NCBI GenBank assembly: GCA_017505535.1
Contig: JAFVPD010000030.1
Span: 62,001-126,000, forward strand
Reading direction: 5' to 3'
From: Muribaculaceae bacterium
Lineage (GTDB): Bacteria; Bacteroidota; Bacteroidia; Bacteroidales; Muribaculaceae
DNA: 64,000 nt
Shown: positions 24,273-32,921 of the stretch, one piece after another
How the letters are laid out: each line of letters opens with the position of its first letter
Numbering within the stretch: position 1 is the first letter of the stretch
The notes under the pieces: generated by a model
The model's input: the letters and a program-made list of their open reading frames with translations, nothing else
The model's database searches: none
What the model was told of the DNA's origin: nothing
Position numbers and translations under genes: made by a program

Positions 24273-25235
24273 TTATTGTTTACCAAACAATGACTCAACA
24301 AACTCTTTTTTGTGGAATACTTGTAGGTCCTCAATACCTTCACCTAAACCAATGTACTTCACAGGTATTTTAAATTGGTCGCTAATGCCGATTACAACAC
24401 CACCTTTGGCGGTACCATCAAGTTTTGTGATTGCCAATTCATTCACATTAGTTGCTGCGACAAATTGTTTTGCTTGTTCAAACGCATTTTGCCCGGTTGA
24501 GCCATCAAGTACAAGCAACACTTCGTGAGGAGCATCAGGAACAATTTTTTGCATTACGTTCTTGATTTTTGTAAGCTCATCCATCAACCCTTTTTTATTG
24601 TGAAGTCGTCCGGCTGTATCAATTATAACTACATCAATATCATTTGCAACGGCCGATGAAAGTGTATCGTAGGCAACTGAAGCAGGATCTGCTCCTAATT
24701 TTTGTTTAATTACAGGAACACCTGCGCGTTCACCCCACACATCAAGTTGCTCTACTGCCGCAGCTCTAAATGTGTCGGCAGCTCCCAGCATAACTTTATT
24801 GCCTGCCGCTTTAAATTGATGGGCAAGTTTTCCGATTGTAGTGGTCTTCCCAACACCATTGACGCCAACTACCATTATAACATGAGGCTTGTGCCCTGCG
24901 GGGATAGTGAAGTCTTCAAGAGATGATTCATTGTTGTTCTCAGCTAATAAATCAGTAATTTCTTCACATAACAAACGATTCAATTCTTCAGAACCGACAT
25001 ATTTATCACGTGCGACACGTTTTTGTATTCGATCTATTATCTTGAGAGTAGTTTCAACTCCCACGTCAGATGTGATGAATACCTCCTCAAGATTATCTAA
25101 AATTTCATCGTCAATAGTTGATTTACCGGCAATGGCATGTGCAATTTTCGCAAAGACGCCTTGCTTGGTACGCTCTAAACCTTTGTCAAGTGTTTCTTTT
25201 TTTTCCTTAGAGAAGAATTTACTAAAAAATCCCAT
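24273..25235 (-). CDS. ftsY: signal recognition particle receptor FtsY
   Basis: FtsY is the SRP-receptor GTPase that docks ribosome-nascent chain complexes at the membrane. The 320-residue protein has only a short basic N-terminus (GFFSKFFSKEKKE) before the NG domain, without the long acidic A domain of enterobacteria. GTPase motifs are GVNGVGKTTTIGKLA (G1), DTFRAAAVEQL, DTAGRLHNK (G3), TKLDGTAKGG (G4) and a C-terminal GLGEGIEDLQVF. It leads the ftsY-rimO-menF-SGNH-SGNH-MBOAT string. Confidence 0.97.
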   Translation of the reverse strand: MGFFSKFFSKEKKETLDKGLERTKQGVFAKIAHAIAGKSTIDDEILDNLEEVFITSDVGVETTLKIIDRIQKRVARDKYVGSEELNRLLCEEITDLLAENNNESSLEDFTIPAGHKPHVIMVVGVNGVGKTTTIGKLAHQFKAAGNKVMLGAADTFRAAAVEQLDVWGERAGVPVIKQKLGADPASVAYDTLSSAVANDIDVVIIDTAGRLHNKKGLMDELTKIKNVMQKIVPDAPHEVLLVLDGSTGQNAFEQAKQFVAATNVNELAITKLDGTAKGGVVIGISDQFKIPVKYIGLGEGIEDLQVFHKKEFVESLFGKQ

Positions 25236-25260
25236 TATTCAATATGTTTTTATTAATGTG

Positions 25261-25268
25261 CAAAATTA
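25261..25268 (-). promoter_or_regulatory. candidate ftsY operon -7 box
   Basis: TAATTTTG on the minus strand (25268-25261) lies 25 bp before the ftsY ATG. A matching -33 element is not clear. Confidence 0.45.
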
Positions 25269-25384
25269 GCTAAAATTATTGATATTTCATAGAGTAAAGA
25301 TTAATTACTATATCCTCTATGTGCAATTTTATACAATTTGGATATGGTAAGACAAAGTGTATCTTAATTTTTGGAATGAATCTC

Positions 25385-25430
25385 ATAAAAATATAAATGG
25401 TGAGGAACTGTGTTTTAGTTGCCTCACCAT
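25385..25430 (-). terminator. terminator of the lipoprotein-rsmI-dacB unit
   Basis: ATGGTGAGG (25397-25405) pairs with CCTCACCAT (25422-25430), with an inner ACT/AGT helix. On the minus strand it is followed by TTATATTTTTATG. It lies 23 bp past the stop codon of the gene ending at 25454. Confidence 0.75.
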
Positions 25431-25453
25431 TTTATTGTATAGTGTTTGAAGAG

Positions 25454-26314
25454 TTAATCAACTTGTATTACTAAATAGTTGCTTAAACTCCAAAACTTAT
25501 CCGGGTTTGTTATAATGATTGTTTTGGTGCTATTCTCTTCAACGATTTCATAAGAACTTGCGGGTTGATTTGTTAATATTTTGGCTTTTTTTGCGTGAGT
25601 TGGTATTGAAGTTAATGTGCGTTTATCAGCTGTAGTAAAATAGCCTTGTTCGAAATCGGCTTTCATAATTTTTGTTTTTTTGAGGAAGCCTGTCTCGATT
25701 ATTTTTGCTTCTTTAAGTTCTCCTTTAGTTCCGATAGCGTAATAGCATGTGTTCAACTCGTTTGCAAGATTAATAGATTCTTCTTGGGCAATTTCTTTTT
25801 CTTGTGAAACTTGAGCCATTTCGGTATTTAAAGAATCTATGTCTTGATTAAGTTCGTCAATTTTAATATTTGCTGCTGCTAAATTTTCTTTTAGGGTATT
25901 AATCGTAGATTGATATTCTGAAATTTGATTTTTCAGATTAGCAATTGTTGCTTTCATTTCTTTGCTTGCACCTTGCATTTTAGCTAAACGAGCTTCTACG
26001 ATAGCCAATCGTTCGCGGCGAGCTTGTAACTCACGTTGTATGGCGATTATATCATTGCGAAGTTGTTCTTTTTTTGATTGTGATTCAGCGCCCAAATCAG
26101 ATGATGAAGTGAGAATTTGCTCTAAATCTTTGATTTGATTAACACTTTGAGAGATTTCGTTTACGAGACCAAATAGTGAGTCTTGATAAGCCAAAGCCAC
26201 TTGAAGAGAGTCTCCTAGTTGAACGTTACGTTCTTCGGCTTTTTGAAGTTTGTCTTGATTGCATGATGCAAAAAGGACAATTGAGACTGAAAAGAATAAA
26301 GCTAATTTTTTCAT
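25454..26314 (-). CDS. coiled-coil lipoprotein
   Basis: This 286-residue protein has a lipoprotein signal peptide with lipobox FASC (C19), then a long heptad-rich coiled coil (about residues 60-190; QLRNDIIAIQRELQARRERL, then LNQDIDSLNTEMAQV). A C-terminal globular domain of about 90 residues follows (FLKKTKIMKADFEQGYFTTA, then TLTSIPTHAKKAKILTNQPA). It is probably anchored in a membrane of the envelope. Similar proteins are common in Bacteroidales and uncharacterised. It follows rsmI by 14 bp and precedes a terminator. Confidence 0.75.
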   Translation of the reverse strand: MKKLALFFSVSIVLFASCNQDKLQKAEERNVQLGDSLQVALAYQDSLFGLVNEISQSVNQIKDLEQILTSSSDLGAESQSKKEQLRNDIIAIQRELQARRERLAIVEARLAKMQGASKEMKATIANLKNQISEYQSTINTLKENLAAANIKIDELNQDIDSLNTEMAQVSQEKEIAQEESINLANELNTCYYAIGTKGELKEAKIIETGFLKKTKIMKADFEQGYFTTADKRTLTSIPTHAKKAKILTNQPASSYEIVEENSTKTIIITNPDKFWSLSNYLVIQVD

Positions 26315-26328
26315 AATGATAGTATTGA

Positions 26329-27063
26329 TTATTGATCTGAATTATCTATGTTTTTGTACTTGTTGCGATGAGAGTTTTTGGTGGTTGTTTCACGAAGCCC
26401 ACTTACGACAATAACAATTTCTCCGCGAGGATTGTTTGCCTCAAAATAGTCAGCGAGTTCGCCGAGTGTTCCACGATGGGTAGTGTCATGTAATTTTGAA
26501 ATTTCCCTTGAAACAGATGCTTCACGCTCAGACCCACAACAATCTGCAAGTTGTCGTAAAGTCTTAGCAAGTCTGAGAGGAGATTCATATATAATAAATG
26601 TTCTTGGCTCAATTGCTAATTCTGCCAGGCGTGTAGCTCTCCCTTTCTTGGGAGGCAAAAATCCTTCAAAACAGAAACGTTCACATGGTAGGCCCGAGTT
26701 GACTAACGCCGGGACAAATGCTGTGGACCCGGGTAAGGTCTCAACCTCAATGTTGCGGCGACGACATTCTCTAACGACTAAAAAACCGGGATCAGAAATG
26801 GCCGGGGTGCCGGCATCGCTAATTAAGGAAATCGTCTCCCCTCCTTCAAGTCTTGACATAACCATATCCAGTGTGTTGTGCTCGTTAAATTTGTGATGGC
26901 TCAACATTGGGGTGGATATATTAAAGTGTTTCATTAATATAGCACTTGTGCGAGTGTCTTCGGCAAGTATTAATGAACTCGTCATCAACGTGCTTACAGC
27001 CCTCGGAGTCATATCATCAAGGTTACCAATTGGAGTGGGAACAATGTACAATTTTCCGCTCAT
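26329..27063 (-). CDS. rsmI: 16S rRNA (cytidine-1402-2'-O)-methyltransferase
   Basis: RsmI methylates the ribose of C1402 in the decoding centre. The 244-residue protein opens with the family signature MSGKLYIVPTPIGNLDDMT and continues with ILAEDTRTS, SLISDAGTPAISDPGFLVV, LPGSTAFVPALVNSGLP and a C-terminal NNPRGEIVIVVSG. This is a tetrapyrrole-methylase-type fold that uses S-adenosylmethionine. It follows the acidic repeat protein by 1 bp. Confidence 0.96.
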   Translation of the reverse strand: MSGKLYIVPTPIGNLDDMTPRAVSTLMTSSLILAEDTRTSAILMKHFNISTPMLSHHKFNEHNTLDMVMSRLEGGETISLISDAGTPAISDPGFLVVRECRRRNIEVETLPGSTAFVPALVNSGLPCERFCFEGFLPPKKGRATRLAELAIEPRTFIIYESPLRLAKTLRQLADCCGSEREASVSREISKLHDTTHRGTLGELADYFEANNPRGEIVIVVSGLRETTTKNSHRNKYKNIDNSDQ

Positions 27064-27064
27064 T

Positions 27065-28030
27065 TTAGTTTCTATTGTTAAAGTAATTTGATATAATTTT
27101 CAGAAAATCTATTACCTCGGGATTGTCTTTATCCCATTCTAAATCTTCAAAAAAATATTCTTGGACTTCTGCAAAACTTGACATTGCTGAAATCATATTC
27201 AAAGCATCAGCCAGTTCTGTATCTTTATTCCCAAATAATTCACGTTTAAAACGGAATCGGTCATTAATAGTGAAAGCTGTGCGTAAGTCGCGAGTGTTTT
27301 GAATAGCTAATTTTTCTTCGATAGTAATGGGCTCACTCAAAACTGTATTATCATTTTCAATGTCGTCATAACTGTCAATATCATCAAGCTCGATTATGTC
27401 ATCATCAAGCTCTTCAGTCTCGGAATCTATTGATTCAAAAATGTCCTCGCTCACAATTTCAACTGATTCAAAGTCTGATTCTTCTATGAAATCATCATTT
27501 TCTGATTCGTCTTTAATTTGAGTCTCAATCGGCTCATAGTCTGTGATTATGGAATTTTCTTCATTGTCTGCTTCAATTTCAGAGGGAGTGTATTTATCAA
27601 TATCTTCTATTTCAACAGGTGAATGTTCGTTCTCTGGTTCTACATAGTTGAGATCGTCATAATCATCTTCTAAGTTCCCATGTGAGCGTTCATCTTCTGA
27701 TTCATATGAATACTCTTCGTCATAGTCATCTTCCAAGTTCCCATGTGAGCGTTCATCTTCTGTTTCATATGAATATTCATCGTCATAGTCATCTTCTAAA
27801 TTGCCGTGCGAACGTTCATCTTCTGATTCAGAATCCTGATTAATTGATTCAGAATTATCTGAAATAATTTCTTTTGAGGGGAAAGACTGAGATATCACCT
27901 TCAGTTTTTCTTGTATAAGATCGTATATTTCGTTGGGAGTATCATTGCCCTTAGATTGGGCCAATAACAATAACCCTTCTACTTCGTACACGATGCTCAA
28001 TATTTGCTGGAGATTTCGTTGATTATTCAT
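27065..28030 (-). CDS. acidic repeat protein of a Bacteroidales-conserved family
   Basis: From the ATG at 28030 the protein has 321 residues. The longer frame begins at a TTG at 28063 and is less likely. A conserved N-terminus (MNNQRNLQQILSIVYEVEG, then LLLLAQSKGNDTPNEIYDLI) and C-terminus (TAFTINDRFRFKRELFG, then FEDLEWDKDNPEVIDFL) flank about 190 very acidic residues. Three tandem copies of a 21-residue unit with core DERSHGNLEDDYD occupy part of that middle. There is no signal peptide, so it is probably cytoplasmic. The two conserved ends suggest real function, with a variable disordered spacer. Its role is unknown; it sits between dacB and rsmI. Confidence 0.8.
   Translation of the reverse strand: MNNQRNLQQILSIVYEVEGLLLLAQSKGNDTPNEIYDLIQEKLKVISQSFPSKEIISDNSESINQDSESEDERSHGNLEDDYDDEYSYETEDERSHGNLEDDYDEEYSYESEDERSHGNLEDDYDDLNYVEPENEHSPVEIEDIDKYTPSEIEADNEENSIITDYEPIETQIKDESENDDFIEESDFESVEIVSEDIFESIDSETEELDDDIIELDDIDSYDDIENDNTVLSEPITIEEKLAIQNTRDLRTAFTINDRFRFKRELFGNKDTELADALNMISAMSSFAEVQEYFFEDLEWDKDNPEVIDFLKIISNYFNNRN
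27642..27830 (-). repeat. three tandem 63-bp coding repeats
   Basis: Three in-frame 63-bp units (starts of the shared TCATCTTC block at 27663, 27726 and 27789) encode the 21-residue repeats of the acidic protein. The first two are nearly identical in DNA, while the third has more silent changes, which suggests recent slippage. Copy number is likely to vary between strains. Confidence 0.9.
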
Positions 28031-28059
28031 AATTTGTAAATATTTAATTACAAACTTAC

Positions 28060-29412
28060 TCAAAATATTTTTAATAACAAGCGTTCAATCGCTTTTCTAA
28101 TATATGCTGATTTGCAATTATAATGATTTATCATGATTACAACTGCATGTGTTGGTTCTCCGTTATCATCAATTTTGTATCCTCCATAGCATTGTACACC
28201 TCCCATGCTGCCCGATTTGAGACGCAATTTACCGGCTAAATCAGTCCCGGTTAAAAGCCTTTTCACGGTGCCTTCTCGGCCAACTATTGGAAACGTTGCA
28301 ACATATTGTTTGGAAAAATTGCTCTTCACCATATATTCATATAGTTTCCCTAAAAAAATCGGAGAAATTCGATCTGTGCGAGATAGTCCGCTACCGTCGT
28401 ATAACGTAATCGTATTTACGTTAATACCTTTGGATTTAATCAATGAAATCAATGAGTCGGTACGATTTCCTTTAAGCGTAATTGCATTTAACATTCCTTC
28501 TGCAAAAAGATTATCGCTTCTGACCATTAAACTTCTTAAAATTTCATCTCTCTTGGGCGATATGTGTGAATGAATCAAACGAGAATCTTTTTTAGTCTCG
28601 TTAATTGCGTGACTTATCGTAATACCTAATTGAGATAATGAACTAATTAGGTCGGCTTTAAAAATATTTTGAGGAGAAGGTGCCGAAAATAATATACTTT
28701 TATTTTTGTTTTGCTTGTTGTTTTTGACGGTGCCACTCAATTTTAACGTATTAGAATTAACACCTCTAATGGCAACAATACTATCAGTATCTCCTATTGA
28801 TAACTGATTATCAATTGTTAGGTCGTATAATTGATTTTGGTCAGCATCAAGAATATTAACGTCAATACAATTATCCTTATAGTTAAATGCGGCGAGCTGG
28901 GTACCATAATCCCAAGCCATATCTTCAACCATCCATGTTGATGATGTGTTCGCGACATCAACATTTGATTCATCAATGACAATCTCTCCTAAAATGTGCT
29001 TAACGCCTAATTTGTTTATTGTATTAGCAATAGAGTCAGTCAAACCCATACGATTTGAAAAATATCTTGACTCAATAGTCGGATCCCCCGATGCTTTAAC
29101 CACGATGTTACATTTAATTGTGTCATTATAAATAGATGTGTCTCCGATTAAATATATATTGGTCCGGAATCTAAAATTGGGATTAAGAGATAGAATAGCT
29201 CCGGCAGTTGTGACAGATTTTGTGACAGATGCAGGGGTGAAAAGTTTATAAGAATTTTGACTCGCGAGAATCTTATTAGTACGTAGGTCTTTTATATATA
29301 CACCAATCATTGCTGACTCTGACTTAGGAAAATTAATCAGGTCAGATGCTTGTGCCAAATATTGCGATGTAAGAAGAGCAATAAGAGTTAAAAAAAATTT
29401 GATAGTTTTCAT
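28060..29412 (-). CDS. dacB: D-alanyl-D-alanine carboxypeptidase/endopeptidase (PBP4 type)
   Basis: This is an S13-family penicillin-binding protein acting on peptidoglycan cross-links in the periplasm. The 450-residue protein has a signal peptide (residues 1-22) and the three active-site motifs: SVTK within TPASVTKSVTTAG, the SDN motif in MVRSDNLFAEGML, and KSG in LRLKSGSMGGVQCYGG. Family length is normal. A TAAATTTG box (29424-29417) lies only 4 bp before the ATG, so the mRNA could be leaderless or a second promoter may exist upstream. The downstream acidic protein gene begins 30 bp after its stop. Confidence 0.94.
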   Translation of the reverse strand: MKTIKFFLTLIALLTSQYLAQASDLINFPKSESAMIGVYIKDLRTNKILASQNSYKLFTPASVTKSVTTAGAILSLNPNFRFRTNIYLIGDTSIYNDTIKCNIVVKASGDPTIESRYFSNRMGLTDSIANTINKLGVKHILGEIVIDESNVDVANTSSTWMVEDMAWDYGTQLAAFNYKDNCIDVNILDADQNQLYDLTIDNQLSIGDTDSIVAIRGVNSNTLKLSGTVKNNKQNKNKSILFSAPSPQNIFKADLISSLSQLGITISHAINETKKDSRLIHSHISPKRDEILRSLMVRSDNLFAEGMLNAITLKGNRTDSLISLIKSKGINVNTITLYDGSGLSRTDRISPIFLGKLYEYMVKSNFSKQYVATFPIVGREGTVKRLLTGTDLAGKLRLKSGSMGGVQCYGGYKIDDNGEPTHAVVIMINHYNCKSAYIRKAIERLLLKIF

Positions 29413-29556
29413 ATTTCAAATTTAATGTAAATTTTTGAGTAAACGGCAAATTATTATCAAAATTGCACAAATGTGATAGATTTATGCAATATTATGCCTT
29501 ATATATGAGTAAAAATTATTAATTTCGCACAGAATTAGCAAAAATGTGCAATAATA

Positions 29557-30138
29557 ATGGTTTTAAAAACTCGTGAGAAATTAATAGAGGTAGCTCGTCA
29601 GCTCTTTGCTCATAAGGGTATTGAGAATACTACGATGAATGATATAGCAACAGCATCGGATAAGGGAAGACGAACAATCTACACTTATTTTAAAAATAAA
29701 CGCGAGATTTATAACGCCGTAATTGAACAAGAGAGTGAGCGCATTGTGTCAAAATTAAGAGAGGTGTTGATACTCGATATCTCTCCTATTGAAAAATTGG
29801 AGCAATTCCTGCGACTACGTTTTTCGATGATTGATGATACAATAGTGAGACAAGATAGTTTTCGCACCTTGTTCAGTAGAGATATGAAACGAGTTGATCG
29901 CATTAGAAAACTCGCATCTATAAAAGAATTGGAGATTTTACGGACAATTTTAGATGATGGCGTAAAAGCGGGACAATTTATTGAATGTCAATGCACACGA
30001 TTAGTTTCATTATTTCAAATGATATTGCAAGGTATTGACTTGTCTTATCTTCGAGATAATGCAACTGATTCAACAACTAATGATTTAGAATCACAAAGTA
30101 AAGCAATAAATTTTATAATAGAAGGTATTAAACAATAA
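29557..30138 (+). CDS. TetR/AcrR family transcriptional regulator
   Basis: This 193-residue protein has an N-terminal TetR helix-turn-helix (LIEVARQLFAHKGIENTT, then GRRTIYTYFKNKREIY) and a helical ligand-binding C-terminal domain. Its last base overlaps the fabH start (TAATG), so it is translationally coupled to fabH-fabG. That linkage makes a fatty-acid or acyl-CoA/ACP-responsive regulator the best guess; the effector cannot be read from sequence. It is divergent from dacB across a 144-bp gap. Confidence 0.9.
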   Translation: MVLKTREKLIEVARQLFAHKGIENTTMNDIATASDKGRRTIYTYFKNKREIYNAVIEQESERIVSKLREVLILDISPIEKLEQFLRLRFSMIDDTIVRQDSFRTLFSRDMKRVDRIRKLASIKELEILRTILDDGVKAGQFIECQCTRLVSLFQMILQGIDLSYLRDNATDSTTNDLESQSKAINFIIEGIKQ

Positions 30139-31088
30139 TGACAATGTACATCAACTCAACAGGATTTTACATTCCTTCCGGAAGAGTTTATAATGACCAT
30201 TTCCTTGAAGTAAACGGACTCACTAGTGATTGGATTTTGAAACGTACAGGAATATGTTCTCGTTCAAAAGCAGCAGAAGATGAGGGGCACAACTCAATGG
30301 GACTTGCCGCTATTGCAAATGCTTTAGAAAATCTCCCCTATGATATAAAAGACATAGATTTAATCGTATCGGCATCATATTCTCCTTATGATACAGTGGC
30401 AACATTAGCCCACATTGCTCAACAAAAATATGATATCCCCGAGATGAAAGCTGTATATGCTTCAGCTGCATGTTCATCTTTTGTAAATGGCCTGGAAATT
30501 GTTGAAGGCTATTTTGCAATGGGAAAGGCAAAAAAAGCACTGATTGTGAGCTCGGAACATAACACATATTATAGTAATGAAAGTGACCCCAAATGTGGCC
30601 ATTTATGGGGTGATGGTGCTGTGGCATTTTTCTTATCAGCTGATCGTGTGAGTGAAAATGATGCTGAAATTAAACACATCTATACTCGTGGGTTGGGCAA
30701 CGTGAGCAAAGGTCCTGAAGGTGTTCGTCTCAGACCCAAAGAAGGAGGTATTGCTATGCCTGATGGTAAAGATGTATTTGTTCATGCATGTAAATATATG
30801 ATTCAAGCCCTTGATGGCGTCACTAACCCTGAAGGACTAACTATTCAAGAGTTGTCATATATTATTTGTCACCAAGCAAATAAACGTATTGTGGCAAATG
30901 TAGCTCATCAATTGGGATTGGACGATGACCACTTTATAAATAATATAGAAGAGTTGGGTAATACGGGTTCGGCAAGTGCCGCAATTGTATTTGCTCAAAA
31001 CAGAAATAAATTTGTAAAAGGAGATAAGATTGGCCTCACAGTGTTTGGCGGTGGTTACTCTTGCGGAGCTTTTCTTGTAGAGATTTAA
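30138..31088 (+). CDS. fabH: 3-oxoacyl-ACP synthase III family protein
   Basis: This 316-residue thiolase-fold protein has the KAS III Cys-His-Asn triad: C112 in YASAACSSFVNGLE, H245 in IICHQANKRI and N275 in LGNTGSASAAI. KAS III enzymes start fatty-acid synthesis by condensing acyl-CoA with malonyl-ACP. The coupling to a TetR gene upstream and fabG downstream suggests a dedicated fatty-acid or specialised acyl-chain operon, perhaps not the housekeeping fabH copy. An alternative start at 30144 would shorten it by two residues. Confidence 0.9.
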   Translation: MTMYINSTGFYIPSGRVYNDHFLEVNGLTSDWILKRTGICSRSKAAEDEGHNSMGLAAIANALENLPYDIKDIDLIVSASYSPYDTVATLAHIAQQKYDIPEMKAVYASAACSSFVNGLEIVEGYFAMGKAKKALIVSSEHNTYYSNESDPKCGHLWGDGAVAFFLSADRVSENDAEIKHIYTRGLGNVSKGPEGVRLRPKEGGIAMPDGKDVFVHACKYMIQALDGVTNPEGLTIQELSYIICHQANKRIVANVAHQLGLDDDHFINNIEELGNTGSASAAIVFAQNRNKFVKGDKIGLTVFGGGYSCGAFLVEI

Positions 31089-31132
31089 TTTTTTGGGAAA
31101 AATATAACTTAACAATATTAAAATACGTAGAT

Positions 31133-31879
31133 ATGAAACTACTTGAAGGAAAAACAGCGCTCATTACAGGAGCAGCACGCGGTATTGGTAAAGCACTCGC
31201 AATAAAATTTGCTCAAGAAGGTGCAAATATTGCTTTTACCGACCTTGTAATAGATGAAAATGGTAAACAAACAGAAGCAGAAATTGCAGCTTTTGGAGTT
31301 AAGGTTAAAGGTTATGCATCAAATGCAGCCGATTTTAATCAAACAAAAGAAGTAGTAGCCGAAGTTCATAAAGATTTCGGTTCGATTGACATTCTGGTTA
31401 ATAATGCCGGCATTACTAAAGACGGCTTGATGATGCGCATGACAGAACAACAATGGGACGCTGTAATTGCAGTGAACCTAAAGAGTGCGTTTAACTTCAT
31501 CAATGCATCACTCCCAATCATGATGCGTCAACGTTCTGGTAGCATTATTAATATGGCATCAGTTGTCGGTGTTCATGGTAATGCAGGGCAAGCCAACTAT
31601 GCAGCATCTAAAGCCGGATTGATAGCACTCGCAAAGAGTATCGCTCAAGAGGTTGGTTCTCGCGGTATCCGTGCTAATGCTATTGCTCCCGGATTTATTG
31701 AAACAGCCATGACTGCTGCTCTTCCCGAAGAAGTACGCCAAGATTGGGCTAAAAAAATTCCATTGCGCAGAGGTGGTCAAGTTGAAGATATCGCAAACGT
31801 TGCAACATTCCTTGCATCAGATATGTCAAGCTATGTAACTGGCCAAGTTATCCAAGTTGATGGTGGTATGAACATGTAA
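31133..31879 (+). CDS. fabG: 3-oxoacyl-[acyl-carrier-protein] reductase
   Basis: This NADPH-dependent short-chain dehydrogenase reduces 3-oxoacyl-ACP. The start at 31133 (MKLLEGKTALITGAARGIGK) gives the standard 248 residues; a longer frame overlapping fabH adds no family sequence. Motifs are TGAARGIG (cofactor), NNAG, the catalytic Ser in IINMASVVG, YAASK, and the C-terminal SSYVTGQVIQVDGGMNM. It is 44 bp after fabH and is followed by a strong terminator. Confidence 0.95.
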   Translation: MKLLEGKTALITGAARGIGKALAIKFAQEGANIAFTDLVIDENGKQTEAEIAAFGVKVKGYASNAADFNQTKEVVAEVHKDFGSIDILVNNAGITKDGLMMRMTEQQWDAVIAVNLKSAFNFINASLPIMMRQRSGSIINMASVVGVHGNAGQANYAASKAGLIALAKSIAQEVGSRGIRANAIAPGFIETAMTAALPEEVRQDWAKKIPLRRGGQVEDIANVATFLASDMSSYVTGQVIQVDGGMNM

Positions 31880-31900
31880 TATATCTCTAAATATTTTAAT

Positions 31901-31937
31901 AAAGGCACTTTTCGATTGAAAAGTGCCTTTATTTGCT
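31901..31937 (+). terminator. terminator after fabG
   Basis: AAAGGCACTTTTC pairs with GAAAAGTGCCTTT (31901-31930) around a GATT loop, followed by ATTTGCTT. The 13-bp perfect stem is also followed by a T-stretch on the other strand. Confidence 0.85.
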
Positions 31938-31947
31938 TAAAAATTAC

Positions 31948-31955
31948 TATGTTTG
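31948..31955 (+). promoter_or_regulatory. -7 box 4 bp before a start codon
   Basis: TATGTTTG matches the consensus and is followed by the glycosyltransferase ATG at 31960. Transcription would begin at or next to the start codon, implying a leaderless mRNA. The preceding terminator makes a promoter in this gap necessary. No good -33 element is visible. Confidence 0.4.
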
Positions 31956-31959
31956 CGTT

Positions 31960-32856
31960 ATGAATAAACCATTAGTGAGCATATTAGTTCTAACCTATAA
32001 CCATGAGGCATATATAAAAGAATGTCTAAATGGGATATTAAATCAAAAGACCAATTTTGATGTTGAGGTTTTAGTTGGTAATGATTGCTCAACCGATAAG
32101 ACTCACGATATTGTAGAATTTTATGCAAACAAGCACTCTAATATTAAGTTATTTGAACCCGATTCAAATCAATTCTCCAAAGGGTTAGACCTATTTGTAA
32201 CGCATTTGATTCCTAATGCACAAGGTGAATACATAGCGTTTTGTGAAGGTGATGATATTTGGATAAATGAGCATAAATTACAATCTCAAATTGATTTTTT
32301 GAGAGAGAACCCGTCATATTCTATGTGCTTTCATGACCATTGTATTAATGGTGATAACACTATTGTTAGAATGAGATATTGGACCGAATGTGATGCTCAT
32401 ATAGGCGAAACGTTACATTTGAACTTATATCAAACAGCTACATTGGTAGGCAAAAGCAGAGCACTGAAAAATTCTAATTTCTTGAGCTATTATTCCCATC
32501 CTTTACATAAATATAGTGATGTGAATATATTGTCATCTTTTTTTGCATATGGAAAGGTCAGACATTTGGTCGGAGATTGGAGCATTTATAGATTGCATCA
32601 AAACAGTATCACTGCAAATGATTTAAAGAGAGGAGTCTCGGAATTGATTCACATAGATTGCCTACAAGCCTTGGCAGAGTGCTACCCTGTTGTAGCAAGG
32701 TCATTGTTGCGAGATTATCGTAGCTTGAAATTGATGCAAGCATCATGTTTATGTGGTATAGGCACATGGAACGCATTAAAATTGAAGGTGAAAGCTTTAA
32801 TGACCTCGCCCATCTTAATTTTACGTTTATACCTAATCAAATATCATCTAATTTAA
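31960..32856 (+). CDS. glycosyltransferase family 2 protein
   Basis: The 298-residue frame from the ATG at 31960 starts MNKPLVSILVLTYNHEAYIK, the usual GT2 beginning; an upstream ATG adds nine residues of no family character. GT-A marks are VLVGNDCSTDKTHDIVEFYA and the metal-binding ECDD-like acidic run FCEGDDIW. It has no membrane segment. It probably transfers a sugar in surface polysaccharide or glycoprotein synthesis; donor and acceptor are unknown. It is a single gene with no polysaccharide cluster around it. Confidence 0.88.
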   Translation: MNKPLVSILVLTYNHEAYIKECLNGILNQKTNFDVEVLVGNDCSTDKTHDIVEFYANKHSNIKLFEPDSNQFSKGLDLFVTHLIPNAQGEYIAFCEGDDIWINEHKLQSQIDFLRENPSYSMCFHDHCINGDNTIVRMRYWTECDAHIGETLHLNLYQTATLVGKSRALKNSNFLSYYSHPLHKYSDVNILSSFFAYGKVRHLVGDWSIYRLHQNSITANDLKRGVSELIHIDCLQALAECYPVVARSLLRDYRSLKLMQASCLCGIGTWNALKLKVKALMTSPILILRLYLIKYHLI

Positions 32857-32865
32857 GTGGTTGAT

Positions 32866-32896
32866 TTTGTCGTTTCATAGATTTAAGCTAACTTTG
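32866..32896 (+). promoter_or_regulatory. promoter of the DUF4290-rimM unit
   Basis: TTTG (32866-32869) and TAACTTTG (32889-32896) are 19 bp apart, a very good match. The start codon at 32922 lies about 20 nt beyond the expected transcription start. Confidence 0.75.
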
Positions 32897-32921
32897 ACAC
32901 GAATATTGATTTTAATAGTAT

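Noticed and set aside
24266..24343. Upstream extension of rimO by 26 residues
   Set aside because: It overlaps the end of ftsY and has no family sequence; the ATG at 24265 opens directly into the conserved MAKQRVNVITLGC start.
27642..27830. Regularly spaced repeats resembling a CRISPR array
   Set aside because: The units are contiguous 63-bp copies inside a coding frame with no unique spacers, and no cas genes are near.
31061..31132. Upstream extension of fabG by 24 residues
   Set aside because: It overlaps the end of fabH and lacks dehydrogenase sequence; ATG 31133 gives the standard N-terminus.
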